Shown: positions 52,930 to 63,191, counted from the stretch's first letter. The stretch: DNA of 64,000 nucleotides from Salinicoccus cyprini (GCF_007713705.1 NZ_VMSJ01000002.1:1-64000), one strand, 5' to 3'. A program made the numbers and translations. The notes: a model not told the origin generated them from the sequence alone.

Positions 52930-54216
52930 ATGTCTGGAACAGTAGTAGTCGGAACACAATGGGGCGACGAGGGCAAAGGGAAGATTACAGACTTCCTATC
53001 AGAAGATGCAGATATCATCGCGCGTTTCTCCGGAGGCAACAACGCAGGACACACCATCCAGTTTGGTGGCGAAACATATAAACTGCACCTCGTACCTTCA
53101 GGTATATTCTATGATGATAAAATTTCGCTGATCGGCAACGGTGTCGTCATCGATCCGCTCTCCATCATCAAGGAACTTGATGGACTGATCGAGCGCGGCA
53201 TATCCGTAGATAATCTTAGAATCTCAAACCGTGCGCAAGTCATTCTCCCCTATCATCTGCTTCAGGATGAACTGGAAGAGGAAGCACGTGGAGACAACAA
53301 GATCGGTACGACAAAACGCGGCATCGGACCATGCTATGTCGACAAGGCACAGAGGATCGGCATCCGCATGGCGGACCTGATCGATGAAGCAACGTTCAGA
53401 AAAAGACTGGAAGAGAACCTCAAGTTGAAGAACCACATGTTCTCAGCACTCTATGAACGCGAAGGCTTCACATTTGATGAAATTTTTGAACCGTATCAGA
53501 AAGCCGCAGAACGCCTGGCACCTTATGTGACCGATACGGCAAAAGTACTCGATGATGCATTCCAGAACAACCAGAAGGTCCTTTTTGAAGGGGCCCAGGG
53601 TGTCATGCTCGATATCGACCATGGTACATATCCGTTCGTTACGTCCAGCAACCCGATTGCTGGTAACGTGACGGTCGGCTGTGGTGTCGGCCCGACAGCT
53701 GTCAAAAACATCGTCGGTGTCTGCAAAGCCTATACTTCACGTGTCGGCGATGGCCCATTCCCGACGGAACTGTTTGACGAAAGCGCTGACCATATCCGTG
53801 AAATCGGACGTGAATATGGTACAACGACAGGCCGCCCGCGACGTGTTGGATGGTTCGACAGCGTCGTCGTGCGCCACGCAAGACGCGTCAGCGGCATTAC
53901 GGACCTCTCCCTCAACTCCATTGATGTACTGAGTGGTCTGGATACAGTAAAGATCTGTACAGCCTATGAGATCGATGGCAAGGAAGTGACGGAATATCCG
54001 GCGACGCTTCATGCACTGGATCGCGCCAAGCCGATCTTCAAGACAATGCCCGGCTGGAACGAGGACATTACAGGCATCAAGCGTCTTGAGGATCTTCCGG
54101 ATAACGCAAGGAACTATCTTGAAGAGATCGAGCGCCTGACGGGTGTCGGCATCTCCATCTTCTCTGTCGGTCCCGACCGCAATCAGACGAACCTCCTGAA
54201 AAATTTCTGGAGCTAG
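52930..54216 (+). CDS. purA: Adenylosuccinate synthetase
   Basis: 428 residues. It joins IMP and aspartate with GTP to give adenylosuccinate. [16 protein letters not shown] (about 8-23) is the GTP/IMP motif with catalytic Asp; NAGHTIQF and [22 protein letters not shown] follow. It is monocistronic, with its own promoter and terminator. Confidence 0.97.
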   Translation: MSGTVVVGTQWGDEGKGKITDFLSEDADIIARFSGGNNAGHTIQFGGETYKLHLVPSGIFYDDKISLIGNGVVIDPLSIIKELDGLIERGISVDNLRISNRAQVILPYHLLQDELEEEARGDNKIGTTKRGIGPCYVDKAQRIGIRMADLIDEATFRKRLEENLKLKNHMFSALYEREGFTFDEIFEPYQKAAERLAPYVTDTAKVLDDAFQNNQKVLFEGAQGVMLDIDHGTYPFVTSSNPIAGNVTVGCGVGPTAVKNIVGVCKAYTSRVGDGPFPTELFDESADHIREIGREYGTTTGRPRRVGWFDSVVVRHARRVSGITDLSLNSIDVLSGLDTVKICTAYEIDGKEVTEYPATLHALDRAKPIFKTMPGWNEDITGIKRLEDLPDNARNYLEEIERLTGVGISIFSVGPDRNQTNLLKNFWS

Positions 54217-54219
54217 CAT

Positions 54220-54258
54220 ATATCCCATGGCATGGATGGCCGTGGGATATTTATTTTT
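54220..54258 (+). terminator. Terminator after purA
   Basis: ATATCCCA (54220-54227) with TGGGATAT (54243-54250), inner GGC/GCC pairs, and TTATTTTT downstream. Confidence 0.85.
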
Positions 54259-54278
54259 CAATAAAATTAAAGTTTCAG

Positions 54279-54308
54279 TTGAAAATGAAATTTATATCAT
54301 GCTATAAT
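54279..54308 (+). promoter_or_regulatory. Promoter of the tRNA pair
   Basis: TTGAAA (54279-54284), 18-bp spacer, TATAAT (54303-54308), about 30 bp before the first tRNA. Confidence 0.65.
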
Positions 54309-54339
54309 AACTTTTGTGTTCAATACCAATCAACAGTAT

Positions 54340-54411
54340 GGCCCGTTGGTCAAGCGGTTAAGACACCGCCCTTTCACGGCGGTAACACGGGTTCGAGTCC
54401 CGTACGGGTCA
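54340..54411 (+). tRNA. tRNA-Glu (TTC)
   Basis: A 72-nt cloverleaf: acceptor GGCCCGT/ACGGGTC, anticodon stem CCGCC/GGCGG with loop CTTTCAC (anticodon TTC at 54373-54375), and T-loop GTTCGAGTC. CCA is not encoded. Confidence 0.95.
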
Positions 54412-54435
54412 CTTTTCATATTTCTTTCATCACAT

Positions 54436-54508
54436 GGTCCCGTGGTGTAGCGGTTAACATGCCTGCCTGTCACGCAGGAGATCGCGGGTTCGATTCCCGT
54501 CGGGACCG
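54436..54508 (+). tRNA. tRNA-Asp (GTC)
   Basis: A 73-nt cloverleaf: acceptor GGTCCCG/CGGGACC with discriminator G, anticodon stem CCTGC/GCAGG with loop CTGTCAC (anticodon GTC), and T-loop GTTCGATTC. CCA is not encoded. It is 24 bp after tRNA-Glu in the same unit. Confidence 0.95.
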
Positions 54509-54513
54509 TCACA

Positions 54514-54549
54514 AGAAGCCATCAGCATACAATGCTGATGGCTTCTTTC
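54514..54549 (+). terminator. Terminator after the tRNA pair
   Basis: A perfect 15-bp stem (AGAAGCCATCAGCAT, 54514-54528 with 54532-54546), 3-base loop, and a short TCTTTCC tail. Confidence 0.85.
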
Positions 54550-54641
54550 CTATACCCGGATGGAAATAAACATGGAAAAGTGATACATTTATAATGGATA
54601 TGACTATGTGAACAGGCACTTAACGAAAGTGAGGGAATGAA

Positions 54642-55343
54642 ATGCCTAAGAAAATCGTTGTAGTGGATGATGAGAGACCCATCGCTGATATATTGGAGTT
54701 CAACCTTGAGAAGGAAGGCTATGAAGTGCATTGTGCCTATGACGGCAATGACGCACTGGCACTGATTCTTGAAGTCGTGCCGGATATTGTACTGCTTGAT
54801 ATCATGCTGCCGGGCATGGACGGTATGGAAGTGTGCCGTGAAGTCCGCAAGACACATGATATGCCGATCATCATGCTGACAGCCAAAGATTCCGAAATAG
54901 ACAAGGTGCTCGGCCTCGAACTCGGCGCCGATGACTATGTCACAAAACCGTTTTCGACACGTGAGCTGATTGCCCGTGTCAAAGCCAATCTGAGAAGAAA
55001 CGTCGAGACGGCATCGAAGGACCGGGAACCGGAGAGCAATAACATCCAGGTCAAGGCCATCACCGTAATACCGGATTCCTATGCCATCAAGAAGAATGAC
55101 AAGGACATAGAACTCACCCATCGTGAGTTCGAACTGTTCAACTATCTTGCGCAGCACATCTCCCAGGTGATGACACGGGAGCATCTGCTTGAAACGGTAT
55201 GGGGCTATGACTATTTCGGTGATGTCCGTACTGTCGATGTGACGGTCAGAAGACTCAGGGAGAAGATTGAAGATGATCCTTCCCATCCGGAATACCTGAT
55301 GACAAGAAGAGGTGTCGGGTATTACATTCAAGGTGACGAATAA
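54642..55343 (+). CDS. walR: Response regulator WalR
   Basis: 233-residue OmpR/PhoB-type regulator. The receiver domain has Asp9/Asp10 and phosphoacceptor Asp53 ([11 protein letters not shown]), with Lys in TKPF. The winged-helix domain (about 135-233) has [21 protein letters not shown] and [13 protein letters not shown]. It controls cell-wall hydrolases and is essential in relatives. First gene of walRKHIJ; AGGGA precedes the ATG, and TATAAT lies about 45 bp upstream. Confidence 0.97.
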   Translation: MPKKIVVVDDERPIADILEFNLEKEGYEVHCAYDGNDALALILEVVPDIVLLDIMLPGMDGMEVCREVRKTHDMPIIMLTAKDSEIDKVLGLELGADDYVTKPFSTRELIARVKANLRRNVETASKDREPESNNIQVKAITVIPDSYAIKKNDKDIELTHREFELFNYLAQHISQVMTREHLLETVWGYDYFGDVRTVDVTVRRLREKIEDDPSHPEYLMTRRGVGYYIQGDE

Positions 55344-55358
55344 AGGGGTTAACACTTA

Positions 55359-57200
55359 ATGAAGCAGTTTTTTAGAAATCTGCAATCTCTTCATATAAAG
55401 CTTGTAATCATATATGTGCTCCTCATCGTCATCGGCATGCAGATCATCGGTCTGTATTTTACGAATACGCTTGAGAAGGAACTGACCGGGAATTTCCAAG
55501 ATAATATCGAAACCCAGGTAAGCCTTATAGATACGAGAGTCAAGGAACTGTACACCGAATATGGAGATGACAGTGAACAGTTCAGGGAAGAGATTCAGAG
55601 TCTGCTTTCCGATTATGGAAACAGGCCGGAAATTGAAGAAATCAGATATGTAAACTCCGATAATGTCCTGGTGGCGACAAGTCGCATTTCCAATGAATCG
55701 AGCATCGGGTCGAGGATCAATGCGCCGCTGACTGAAGAAGCAGTCACCACCGGCACTCCCAATGAGGAGATCTACGTCAATGTGGAGCAGGACCATCAGC
55801 GTGTATGGCTGCTGAACCAGCCTGTCATCCAGGACAGTCAGATCCTTGGTGCCATCTATGCCGCCTCGAATATCGAGACGGTATATCAGCAGCTTGAATC
55901 GATCAATAATACCTTCATCATTGCCACCTTGATTTCACTGATCATTACAAGCATCCTCGGAATTTTCATTGCACGGACCATTACGAAGCCTATCACCGAT
56001 ATGAGGAACCAGGCGCTGCTCATGTCGGAGGGGGACTATACATCGCGGGTTAAAATATACAGCAGTGATGAAATCGGTGAACTCGCAGGCTCCTTCAACA
56101 TACTGTCGAAACGTGTCCAGGAGGCCCAGGCCAATACGGAGAGCGAGAAGAAGCGTCTCGACTCCGTCATCACCCACATGTCGGACGGCATCATCGCCAC
56201 AGACCGCAGAGGACGTGTCCGGGTAGTCAATGAGATGGCACTGGATATGCTCGGGATGTCCGGTGAGGACCTTCACGGCGAGGATATGCTCGAAATCCTG
56301 AAGCTTGATGCCGATATGGCTGTGGAAGACATACAGGAAATGAATGAAAGCCAGCTTCTATTCCTGAATAACGGCGAGGAAGATACGACGATCCGTGTCA
56401 ATTTCTCCACCATTGTAAAGGATACCGGCTTCATCAACGGCTATATCGCGGTACTGCATGATGTCACGGAACAGGAGCGTGTGGATAATGAGCGCAGGGA
56501 ATTTGTTGCCAATGTCTCTCACGAGCTCAGAACGCCACTTACTTCCATGAGAAGCTATATCGAGGCACTGCAGGAAGGTGCCTGGAAGAATGATACGCTT
56601 GCGCCAAAGTTCCTCGGGGTGACACGCGAAGAGACGGACCGCATGATCCGGCTGGTCGAAGATCTGCTCCAGCTCTCCAGAATGGACAACGAAGCAGAGG
56701 AACTGACACGTGAAATCGTCGATTTCAACATGTTCCTGAACCGCATCATCGACCGCTTCGAGATGACACATAAGGATCAGGTCGAGTTCGTCCGCAACAT
56801 CCCTTCCACTCCAATTTTCACGGAAGTCGCAGTGGACAAGATGGGTCAAGTACTTGATAATGTCATTTCGAATGCCATCAAATACTCTAGCAGCACGAAC
56901 AAGAAAGTGGAGTTCCATGTCAAACAGAACCGTCTCTACAACCGTATGACGGTACAGATCAAGGATAATGGCCTTGGCATTCCGGCAAGCAAGGTCGACC
57001 GCATTTTCGAACGCTTCTATCGTGTCGACAAGGGACGGGCGCGCAAAATGGGCGGCACCGGTCTTGGTCTTGCCATCTCGAAGGAAATCATAGAAGCGCA
57101 TGATGGCAAGATCTGGGCCAACAGTGTAGAGAATAAAGGGACCACAATCTTCATCAATCTGCCGTGTGAAACACTTGAGGAGGATGATTGGGGTGCATAG
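55359..57200 (+). CDS. walK: Sensor histidine kinase WalK
   Basis: 613 residues: TM1 (12-34), an extracellular Cache/PAS-like domain (35-183), TM2 (about 184-204), HAMP, a cytoplasmic PAS domain (about 262-370), and HisKA with His388 in [13 protein letters not shown]. The ATPase motifs are N-box [18 protein letters not shown] and GTGLGLAI. Residues matching the metal-binding set of S. aureus WalK PAS are present: His273, Asp276, His367, Glu371. The gene lies 15 bp after walR, and its end covers the walH start. Confidence 0.96.
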   Translation: MKQFFRNLQSLHIKLVIIYVLLIVIGMQIIGLYFTNTLEKELTGNFQDNIETQVSLIDTRVKELYTEYGDDSEQFREEIQSLLSDYGNRPEIEEIRYVNSDNVLVATSRISNESSIGSRINAPLTEEAVTTGTPNEEIYVNVEQDHQRVWLLNQPVIQDSQILGAIYAASNIETVYQQLESINNTFIIATLISLIITSILGIFIARTITKPITDMRNQALLMSEGDYTSRVKIYSSDEIGELAGSFNILSKRVQEAQANTESEKKRLDSVITHMSDGIIATDRRGRVRVVNEMALDMLGMSGEDLHGEDMLEILKLDADMAVEDIQEMNESQLLFLNNGEEDTTIRVNFSTIVKDTGFINGYIAVLHDVTEQERVDNERREFVANVSHELRTPLTSMRSYIEALQEGAWKNDTLAPKFLGVTREETDRMIRLVEDLLQLSRMDNEAEELTREIVDFNMFLNRIIDRFEMTHKDQVEFVRNIPSTPIFTEVAVDKMGQVLDNVISNAIKYSSSTNKKVEFHVKQNRLYNRMTVQIKDNGLGIPASKVDRIFERFYRVDKGRARKMGGTGLGLAISKEIIEAHDGKIWANSVENKGTTIFINLPCETLEEDDWGA

Positions 57201-58506
57201 AGAGACTATCAAATCCATCATCCTTTTCGTTCTTGTTGTGAGCAGTGCCATACTGACGTACATGGTATGGAGCTATCAGCCCGAATTCTCGCAGATTGAT
57301 ACTTCCATCGAATCGACGTCGAATACCGGACAGGGTGAGCCTTTGCCGTTTGATAGTGTCATGCGTGCCTATCAGCTCATCTGGGTGGACGGAGAGAATG
57401 CAAGAGGCACAATAGAGGAAGAAGCCGTCGTCGGTGTCAGGGAGTTTCTGGACGGCACCAGAATAAGGGACATCAACGTATACAATAATATGAACCGCCT
57501 CAATCCTACGGTAAAGGAGGACGGCAGTGAAGAGTTTCTGATTGTCGACTATCCATCGGAGATGCCTGCAAAATCACTGTTCCAGATACTTGGATTCGAG
57601 TATGAAGAAACACTGCCCGATTACAAATTCGACCGCATTGTCGTGGACATCGCCTCGCCTCAGGTCGTTTTTTATATGCTGAATGAATCACTGGACCGCG
57701 TGGCGGTTGCCAAGACCGATATTGAGAGCGACTATCTGCTGTCCATCGTCAACGATTATGAAGGTTCATTTGAAGATTATACAGGCATCATCACCAATCA
57801 GCAGACTGCGAACAACAAGACAGCGATCTACGGACCCGATGCGCCTGGAGAAGTCAGTGTGATGCGTTTCCTGTCCACACAGATCAGCATAGACAACATG
57901 AATGATATCCTCTTCATGGAGGATGATGTCAGTGTGTCACAGAATGAAAATGTATATGTATACGAAGCTGAAAATGGTCTGGCCACCTACAATACGGACA
58001 CCTACAACTATGTATACACCAACCTGAACGAATCCTTATCTTCAGAACGAGATCCCCATCGGACAATACAGCGCAGCTTCAACTTCCTCAACTCCCATAT
58101 CGGTCTGGCACCGGAGCATATTCTGTTCGACTATGAAGAAGAAGGCAACCAGTCGACCTATCGCTATACGCTGAATGGGTACGCTGTATTCAGTGATGAA
58201 ATTGCAACGACGGTCACAACAAAATATGGCAGCAATGCCCTATTCGAATACGAGCGGCCACTGCTCTACATCAATGCGCAGGTACCGAGTGAAGAGGCGG
58301 AGGAACTGGCCCGTCTGGAAGATGTCAGATATGAAATTGCACTGAATGATGAACTCGATCTCCAGAAAGTATCCAAAATCACCATCGGCTACAACATGCG
58401 CTTTTCGGAGGAGCAGACCGAACTCAACCTGGTGAATTTCACTCCCGAATGGTATGTGAAGTACGATGGGGAATGGCTGCGCTACAATGAAGGAGGGTTG
58501 CATTAA
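57193..58506 (+). CDS. walH: WalK-associated protein WalH (YycH)
   Basis: 437 residues: one N-terminal membrane helix (about 6-24), the rest extracellular mixed alpha/beta. It modulates WalK together with WalI. I start at GTG 57193, 9 bases after GAGGAGG; the frame is open further upstream inside walK, but the ATG at 57184 directly touches that site. It overlaps the walK stop by 8 bases. Confidence 0.9.
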   Translation: MHRETIKSIILFVLVVSSAILTYMVWSYQPEFSQIDTSIESTSNTGQGEPLPFDSVMRAYQLIWVDGENARGTIEEEAVVGVREFLDGTRIRDINVYNNMNRLNPTVKEDGSEEFLIVDYPSEMPAKSLFQILGFEYEETLPDYKFDRIVVDIASPQVVFYMLNESLDRVAVAKTDIESDYLLSIVNDYEGSFEDYTGIITNQQTANNKTAIYGPDAPGEVSVMRFLSTQISIDNMNDILFMEDDVSVSQNENVYVYEAENGLATYNTDTYNYVYTNLNESLSSERDPHRTIQRSFNFLNSHIGLAPEHILFDYEEEGNQSTYRYTLNGYAVFSDEIATTVTTKYGSNALFEYERPLLYINAQVPSEEAEELARLEDVRYEIALNDELDLQKVSKITIGYNMRFSEEQTELNLVNFTPEWYVKYDGEWLRYNEGGLH

Positions 58507-59282
58507 TGGATTGGAAACTGACCAAATCCCTCTACATCCTTGTATTCCTGCTCATCAACGTAGCCCTGCTGGTGATGTACTACAATAAGCAGCAGGAAGA
58601 AATCAGGGAGATTGAAGATGCACCGAGTGTATTGGAATCGACGAATATCGACCTTTCAGAGCTTCCGGAATACGAACCGGAACAGGTGACCATCCTTGTA
58701 GGAGAGCGGGTCAATTTTGCAGAAGTCGAAGAAATCGATCAGGAAACTGTCGAGATAACCGACGAGGACTTCGTCATCCATCATAGTTTTGAAGATGGAG
58801 ATCTCGCGCCGGTGATGGAACAGGAACCACTCGAGGCGCATAAGAATGATCAGGTTTACAGGGGCGGCGATTACAAGTATGATGATGTAATGAGCAATAA
58901 CAACTATATGCTGTTCAATCAGTATTATGGAGAATACCCTATTTTCAACCATGAAGCAGCCCGTGTGCTGTATAGAGGCGAAGGTGTGGAGGCAGCCGAG
59001 TATGAACAGGGCTATATTACAAATCTGCACGAGAACAGCCACACCTCCCCGATTACCGCAAGAGACCCGAGACAGGTCGTATCGGACTTGTATCTCCGTG
59101 AAAGGATTTCCGGAGAAGCGGTCATTGAAAATGCCAGACTCGGCTACTACATCATTCTCAATGATGAAGAGCAGGTGCTCCTCAGACCGAAATGGGAGTT
59201 CCAGGTCACTGACCAGGACGTCGAAAAGACCATTTATGTCGACGCCATCAGTGAAACAGAAGATATTATCGAAAGTGAGTGA
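58506..59282 (+). CDS. walI: WalK-associated protein WalI (YycI)
   Basis: 258 residues: an N-terminal membrane helix (LYILVFLLINVALLVMYYN, about 9-27) and an extracellular YycI domain with an acidic first third. It acts with WalH on WalK. Its ATG shares a base with the walH stop (TAATG). Confidence 0.9.
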   Translation: MDWKLTKSLYILVFLLINVALLVMYYNKQQEEIREIEDAPSVLESTNIDLSELPEYEPEQVTILVGERVNFAEVEEIDQETVEITDEDFVIHHSFEDGDLAPVMEQEPLEAHKNDQVYRGGDYKYDDVMSNNNYMLFNQYYGEYPIFNHEAARVLYRGEGVEAAEYEQGYITNLHENSHTSPITARDPRQVVSDLYLRERISGEAVIENARLGYYIILNDEEQVLLRPKWEFQVTDQDVEKTIYVDAISETEDIIESE

Positions 59283-59287
59283 CAGTA

Positions 59288-60076
59288 ATGAAGATGAGCG
59301 TGTTAGCCAGCGGTTCCACCGGGAACAGCACGTATATAGAAACTGAAAAAGGCAGCTTGCTCATAGATGTGGGACTTTCCTGCAAACGTATTGAAGAGGC
59401 ACTGAACACACTGGATACTTCTCTTAATAATATAGATGCCATACTCATCACCCATGAACACAGCGATCACATCAAAGGGCTCAAAGTCATCTCGAAACGC
59501 TATGGCATTCCGATCTATGCCAATGAGTTGACATGGCAGAGAATCGAAGCCAAGGACATCGAAGTCCATAATGACAAGAGATTCCATTTCAACCCTCTGG
59601 AAGAGAAAGAACTGCTCGGCATGAACGTCCAGTCGTTCAATGTTTCCCATGACGCCATCGACCCCCAGTTCTACACATTCATGAAAGACAACAAGAAGAT
59701 TTCCGTCATCACGGATACGGGCTATATTTCGGACCAGATGAAAGGCATCATCAAAGACAGCGATGTTTTCATTTTCGAAAGCAATCATGATGTCGATATG
59801 CTCCGGATGGGCAGATATCCGTGGGTCACCAAACAGCGTATACTCTCCGATGTCGGCCACGTGTCGAATGAAGACGCTGCACATGCCATGCGTGACGTTA
59901 TAACGGACCGTACAAAGCGTATCTATCTCAGTCACCTGAGTCTGGATAACAATATAAAAGAACTGGCTAAAATGAGCGTGGAGCAAGTGTTGAACCAGTA
60001 TGATATCGATACAGACAATCATATAACAATCAGTGATACGGACAAGGCTGTACCGACAAAAATCTATCAGATATAA
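59288..60076 (+). CDS. walJ: Metallo-beta-lactamase-fold protein WalJ (YycJ)
   Basis: 262 residues: SVLASGSTGNSTYIE start, metal-binding ITHEHSDHIKGL (about 58-69), ITDTGYIS and LSHLSLDNN. Probably a nuclease-type enzyme of the MBL fold, linked to DNA repair in relatives. ATG 59288 is chosen; GTG 59279 overlapping the walI stop is possible. Last gene of the wal operon. Confidence 0.92.
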   Translation: MKMSVLASGSTGNSTYIETEKGSLLIDVGLSCKRIEEALNTLDTSLNNIDAILITHEHSDHIKGLKVISKRYGIPIYANELTWQRIEAKDIEVHNDKRFHFNPLEEKELLGMNVQSFNVSHDAIDPQFYTFMKDNKKISVITDTGYISDQMKGIIKDSDVFIFESNHDVDMLRMGRYPWVTKQRILSDVGHVSNEDAAHAMRDVITDRTKRIYLSHLSLDNNIKELAKMSVEQVLNQYDIDTDNHITISDTDKAVPTKIYQI

Positions 60077-60078
60077 AG

Positions 60079-60277
60079 TTATACACAGAAATGTGTGAAA
60101 ACTATGTGGATAAATAGTCATAAATGTGGGTAAAGTATAAAAATGTGGATAACTAAGCAGTCAGTAAAGGATTACTGGCTGCTTTTCTTATATTTATGTG
60201 ATTAGGATGATTAGAAAATGATATTATACACAGTGAATGAGTAAATATCCGTGGATATGTGGAATAAATGTGGATAA
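60079..60277. repeat. Second DnaA-box cluster, between walJ and rlmH
   Basis: Perfect TGTGGATAA boxes lie at 60105-60113, 60144-60152 and 60269-60277. One-mismatch boxes lie at 60079-60087 (TTATACACA), 60125-60133 (TGTGGGTAA) and 60224-60232 (TTATACACA). Weaker GTGGATAT and TGTGGAATA copies lie near 60250-60266. The group is about 28 kb from oriC. Confidence 0.85.
60155..60188 (+). terminator. Terminator of walRKHIJ
   Basis: A 12-bp stem with one G-U pair (AAGCAGTCAGTA with TACTGGCTGCTT) and a TTTTCTT tail, in the middle of the DnaA-box cluster. Confidence 0.8.
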
Positions 60278-60291
60278 ACAGGAGGATATGT

Positions 60292-60771
60292 ATGAAAATC
60301 ACTTTGATTACTGTGGGCAAGTTGAAAGAGAAGTACTGGCAGCAGGCTGTGGATGAATATAGGAAGCGGCTCGGTGCATATGCCAAACTTGAACTGGTTG
60401 AAGTTCCCGATGAAAAGGAACCGAATAATGCCAGTGAGAAGGATATTGAAAACATCAAGGACAAGGAAGCAGAGAAGATACTGGGCAGAGTCAAAGACAG
60501 CCAGCACGTCGTTACACTCGAGATCCATGGGAAGACCTACACAAGCGAGCAGCTTGCGAGCCAGTATCAGCAATGGATGAATACCGGCAAGAGTGACATC
60601 GTATTCATCATCGGCGGCAGCAACGGGCTCGGCCAGGCAGTCAAGCAGCGCTCCAACCAGGAAATCAGCTTCGGTACCCTCACCTACCCCCACCAGATGA
60701 TGAAGGTCATGCTCATGGAACAGATCTACAGGGCGAATAAGATCATCAAGAATGAGAGCTACCATAAATAA
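60292..60771 (+). CDS. rlmH: 23S rRNA (pseudouridine-1915-N3)-methyltransferase RlmH
   Basis: 159-residue SPOUT-family methyltransferase (orfX of staphylococci). [11 protein letters not shown]-like [11 protein letters not shown] forms the SAM knot, [19 protein letters not shown] is conserved, and the protein ends ESYHK. The ATG at 60292 has AGGAGG 6 bases upstream; an upstream in-frame ATG at 60268 is not used by the family. Its 3' end carries the SCC attachment site. Confidence 0.96.
   Translation: MKITLITVGKLKEKYWQQAVDEYRKRLGAYAKLELVEVPDEKEPNNASEKDIENIKDKEAEKILGRVKDSQHVVTLEIHGKTYTSEQLASQYQQWMNTGKSDIVFIIGGSNGLGQAVKQRSNQEISFGTLTYPHQMMKVMLMEQIYRANKIIKNESYHK
60754..60771 (+). other. SCC-type attachment site (attB) at the 3' end of rlmH
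   Basis: GAGAGCTACCATAAATAA encodes E-S-Y-H-K-stop and matches the GARGCNTAYCAYAARTRA-like core used by Ccr recombinases in staphylococci, with a few differences. No second copy of the core was seen downstream in the window, so the site looks unoccupied. Confidence 0.55.
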
Positions 60772-60791
60772 TTGAAAGGTGGAGACTCGGA

Positions 60792-61412
60792 ATGAACATA
60801 TTGATTTTAGGAGCAACTGGACGAGTCGGCAGCCATATACTGAAATCTACACTGAATGATAATTATCATGTTAAGGTATTGGTACGTGACGTGGATAAGC
60901 TCCGGATTAAAGATAGAAACCTAACAGTCATAGAAGGAAATGTTCTAGTAGAAGCAGACATTGTGAACGCGATAGCGGGTATGGATATGGTAATCAGCGC
61001 ACTCGGCACTGATGGCACCACGACGCTTTCCGAAAGCATGCCGTCCATTGTGAAAGTAATGGAAGATGAAGGCATAAAACGAATCATTACTATTGGCACT
61101 GCAGGCATTCTGAACAGCAGAACCGAACCCGGAAAACTGCGCTATCAATCGAATGAATCAAAAAGAAGAACGACACGTGCAGCAAAGGAGCATCACAAAG
61201 TCTATGAGTTGCTTGAAAACTCATCTCTTGACTGGACAATCATCTGCCCCACCTATCTGCCTGATGGTGAACATACAAGCAGATATCGAATAGAACGTGA
61301 CTTCCTTCCTGAAAACGGGAAAATGATTTCCGTTCCTGATACAGCAGAGTTTGCATACAGACAGATAGAAGATGATGGGTATATAAAAGCACGTGCTGGT
61401 ATTGCTTATTAA
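60792..61412 (+). CDS. NAD(P)-binding oxidoreductase, atypical SDR / NmrA-like
   Basis: 206 residues with an N-terminal Rossmann motif ILILGATGRVGSHIL (GxxGxxG form), followed by DMVISALGT and TIGTAG. It belongs to the NAD(P)H-binding atypical short-chain family (biliverdin-reductase-B-like). Substrate unknown. GGTGGAG precedes the ATG. It is the first gene after the SCC attachment site, and its codons are more A/T-rich than those of the wal genes. Confidence 0.75.
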   Translation: MNILILGATGRVGSHILKSTLNDNYHVKVLVRDVDKLRIKDRNLTVIEGNVLVEADIVNAIAGMDMVISALGTDGTTTLSESMPSIVKVMEDEGIKRIITIGTAGILNSRTEPGKLRYQSNESKRRTTRAAKEHHKVYELLENSSLDWTIICPTYLPDGEHTSRYRIERDFLPENGKMISVPDTAEFAYRQIEDDGYIKARAGIAY

Positions 61413-61473
61413 TCACTTGTCGGATGACACGTTCGTATTAAAGAATAATATAAGTTGAAAAAGGAAGTTTATA

Positions 61474-62358
61474 ATGAACAAAAAAGAAAAATCAAACGGA
61501 CAGAATCAAGAATGGATCGTTAAAGAACCGACTGAATTGCTGAAGTTCCTATTCGAAGTGATGTCTTCGCGTAGTCGCAAAGCTGTAAAAGAAACATTGA
61601 GCCGGGGAAAAGTTTTTGTAAACGGTGAAGGGACAACTCAATTCAATGATGCACTCAAACCGGGAGATCGTGTTGAAATACGTTCTGCAGCTAAAAATGT
61701 AAAACTTAGAGGCATCAGAATTTTCCATGAAGATGACGATGTAATCGTCATTGAAAAAGACGCCGGTCTGCTTTCAATCGCATCAGAGAAAGAGCAGCAG
61801 ATGACTGCCTATCGTCAATTGGCGGATTATGTACGAGGTATTAATCCTAGGAACCGTATTTTCATCGTGCATCGACTGGACCGTGAGACTTCCGGAATCA
61901 TGATATTTGCGAAGAATAAACAGGTGCAGCAGAAGTTGCAGGATAACTGGAAAGATATCGTTTCTGAGCGAACATACATCGCGCTTGTTGAAGGTAAAGT
62001 AGCTAAAGGGGGTAAAATCACTTCCTGGCTGACGGAGAATAAAGAGTTGATAATGCGTTCGAGTAAGCATCCGAATGACGGTAAAAAAGCGATTACCCAT
62101 TATAAAGTATTAAAGTTCAGTCACAATCTATCATTACTGGAAGTCAACTTGGAAACGGGGCGTAAAAACCAGATCCGTGTTCATATGCAGGACTTGGGCC
62201 ATCCAATTGTCGGCGATAAGAAGTATGGAGCACACGGTAATCCGATTAGAAGAGTGGGCCTACACGCCCACGTCATCGCATTCAAACACCCGAAAACAGG
62301 AGAATCCCTGCGATTTGAATCGAAAATTCCAGCGGAGTTTACACGGAGTTTTAAATAA
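61474..62358 (+). CDS. RluA/RluD-family pseudouridine synthase with S4 domain
   Basis: 294 residues: a short charged N-terminus, an S4 domain (about 20-75; SRKAVKETLSRGKVFVNGEGTTQF), and the pseudouridine synthase domain with the catalytic Asp in HRLDRETSGIMIFAK (about 130-144). LVEGKVAKGG, TGRKNQIRVHM and PIVGDKKYG are also family motifs. RNA target unknown. A/T-rich relative to neighbours; AAGGAAG precedes the ATG. Confidence 0.88.
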   Translation: MNKKEKSNGQNQEWIVKEPTELLKFLFEVMSSRSRKAVKETLSRGKVFVNGEGTTQFNDALKPGDRVEIRSAAKNVKLRGIRIFHEDDDVIVIEKDAGLLSIASEKEQQMTAYRQLADYVRGINPRNRIFIVHRLDRETSGIMIFAKNKQVQQKLQDNWKDIVSERTYIALVEGKVAKGGKITSWLTENKELIMRSSKHPNDGKKAITHYKVLKFSHNLSLLEVNLETGRKNQIRVHMQDLGHPIVGDKKYGAHGNPIRRVGLHAHVIAFKHPKTGESLRFESKIPAEFTRSFK

Positions 62359-62396
62359 GCATTATTGATGCTAATTCAAATTTAATATGTAGAAAA

Positions 62397-62438
62397 TAAA
62401 ACCCGTATGACCTGGATTTTCCAAGTCATACGGGTTAT
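62397..62438. terminator. Bidirectional terminator between the pseudouridine synthase and isaA-like genes
   Basis: AACCCGTATGAC with GTCATACGGGTT (62425-62436) as arms. Convergent genes on both sides and A/T-rich tails on both strands. Confidence 0.85.
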
Positions 62439-62453
62439 TAGTTGGTCTGAATC

Positions 62454-63179
62454 TTACCACCAGTTGTTTTGTGCACGGAAATCCATAGCAGCTTCAACAG
62501 AACCATAACGTTCTTGAGCGTAGTTGATCATGCCTTTAGTCTGTGTTTCAACAGATCCTGTTCCCCATGCTTCTTTTGTTTGTCCAAGGCCTCTGTAGCC
62601 GAGTGGATTCACTGCGTTCGGGTTACCACTTGATTCTGGCAGGACAATATTTTGCCACATTGCTTCTGTACCGCCAGCAGCCAGGAATTGTTCTTTAGTT
62701 GATCCGCCAGTGGACTGCTGTGGTGCAGCTGCTTGAGTAGTTTCAGTCTGTTGCTGTGTGTTGGATACTTCCTGTACATTGTACTCAGGTTCTGGTTGCT
62801 GAACTTCGACTTCCTGTTGTACTGGTTCCTGAACTTGAACTTCCTGCTGTACAGGCTCTTGTACTTGAACTTCTTGTTCTACAGGTTCTTGTACTTGAAC
62901 TTCCTGCTGTGGTTGAACATCGCCATAGCTATTGTAAGCCCATGTGAAGCTTGTACCATTTGATTCGAAGCTGTAGTCTACACCATTAAGCGTGAAGTCA
63001 TAGTCATATGCACCTTCGTGGATTGGCGCATTGTTGAGTTCGCTTGAATTTGACAGAGCCATTTCTGCGAGCTCCTGCTTGTTGATTTCGTGAGTGGAAG
63101 CGTCTGCAGTTTGACCTGATGTGATACCAGTGATACCGAGACCGAGTGCCAGAGTTGTAGTCAGAATTGTTTTCTTCAT
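62454..63179 (-). CDS. Secreted IsaA/SceD-type transglycosylase-like protein
   Basis: 241 residues: signal peptide ending near ADA-ST, then an N-terminal domain shared with IsaA and SceD (LNNAPIHEGAYDYDF...YSFESNGTSFTWAYN). A linker of repeated V-Q-E-P-V-x-Q-E units (about 90-130) and a compact C-terminal SLT-like domain with VLPESSGNPNAVNPLGYRGLGQ follow; its Glu is the likely catalytic residue. It ends in AQNNWW. I prefer ATG 63179 (MKKTIL start as in relatives); the ATG at 63191 touches GGAGG directly. It probably remodels peptidoglycan. Confidence 0.85.
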   Translation of the reverse strand: MKKTILTTTLALGLGITGITSGQTADASTHEINKQELAEMALSNSSELNNAPIHEGAYDYDFTLNGVDYSFESNGTSFTWAYNSYGDVQPQQEVQVQEPVEQEVQVQEPVQQEVQVQEPVQQEVEVQQPEPEYNVQEVSNTQQQTETTQAAAPQQSTGGSTKEQFLAAGGTEAMWQNIVLPESSGNPNAVNPLGYRGLGQTKEAWGTGSVETQTKGMINYAQERYGSVEAAMDFRAQNNWW

Positions 63180-63191
63180 AAATTTTTTCAT

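Noticed and set aside
54279-54569. Open frame across the two tRNA genes
   Set aside because: It reads through both tRNA cloverleafs and a terminator; the RNA structures explain the sequence.
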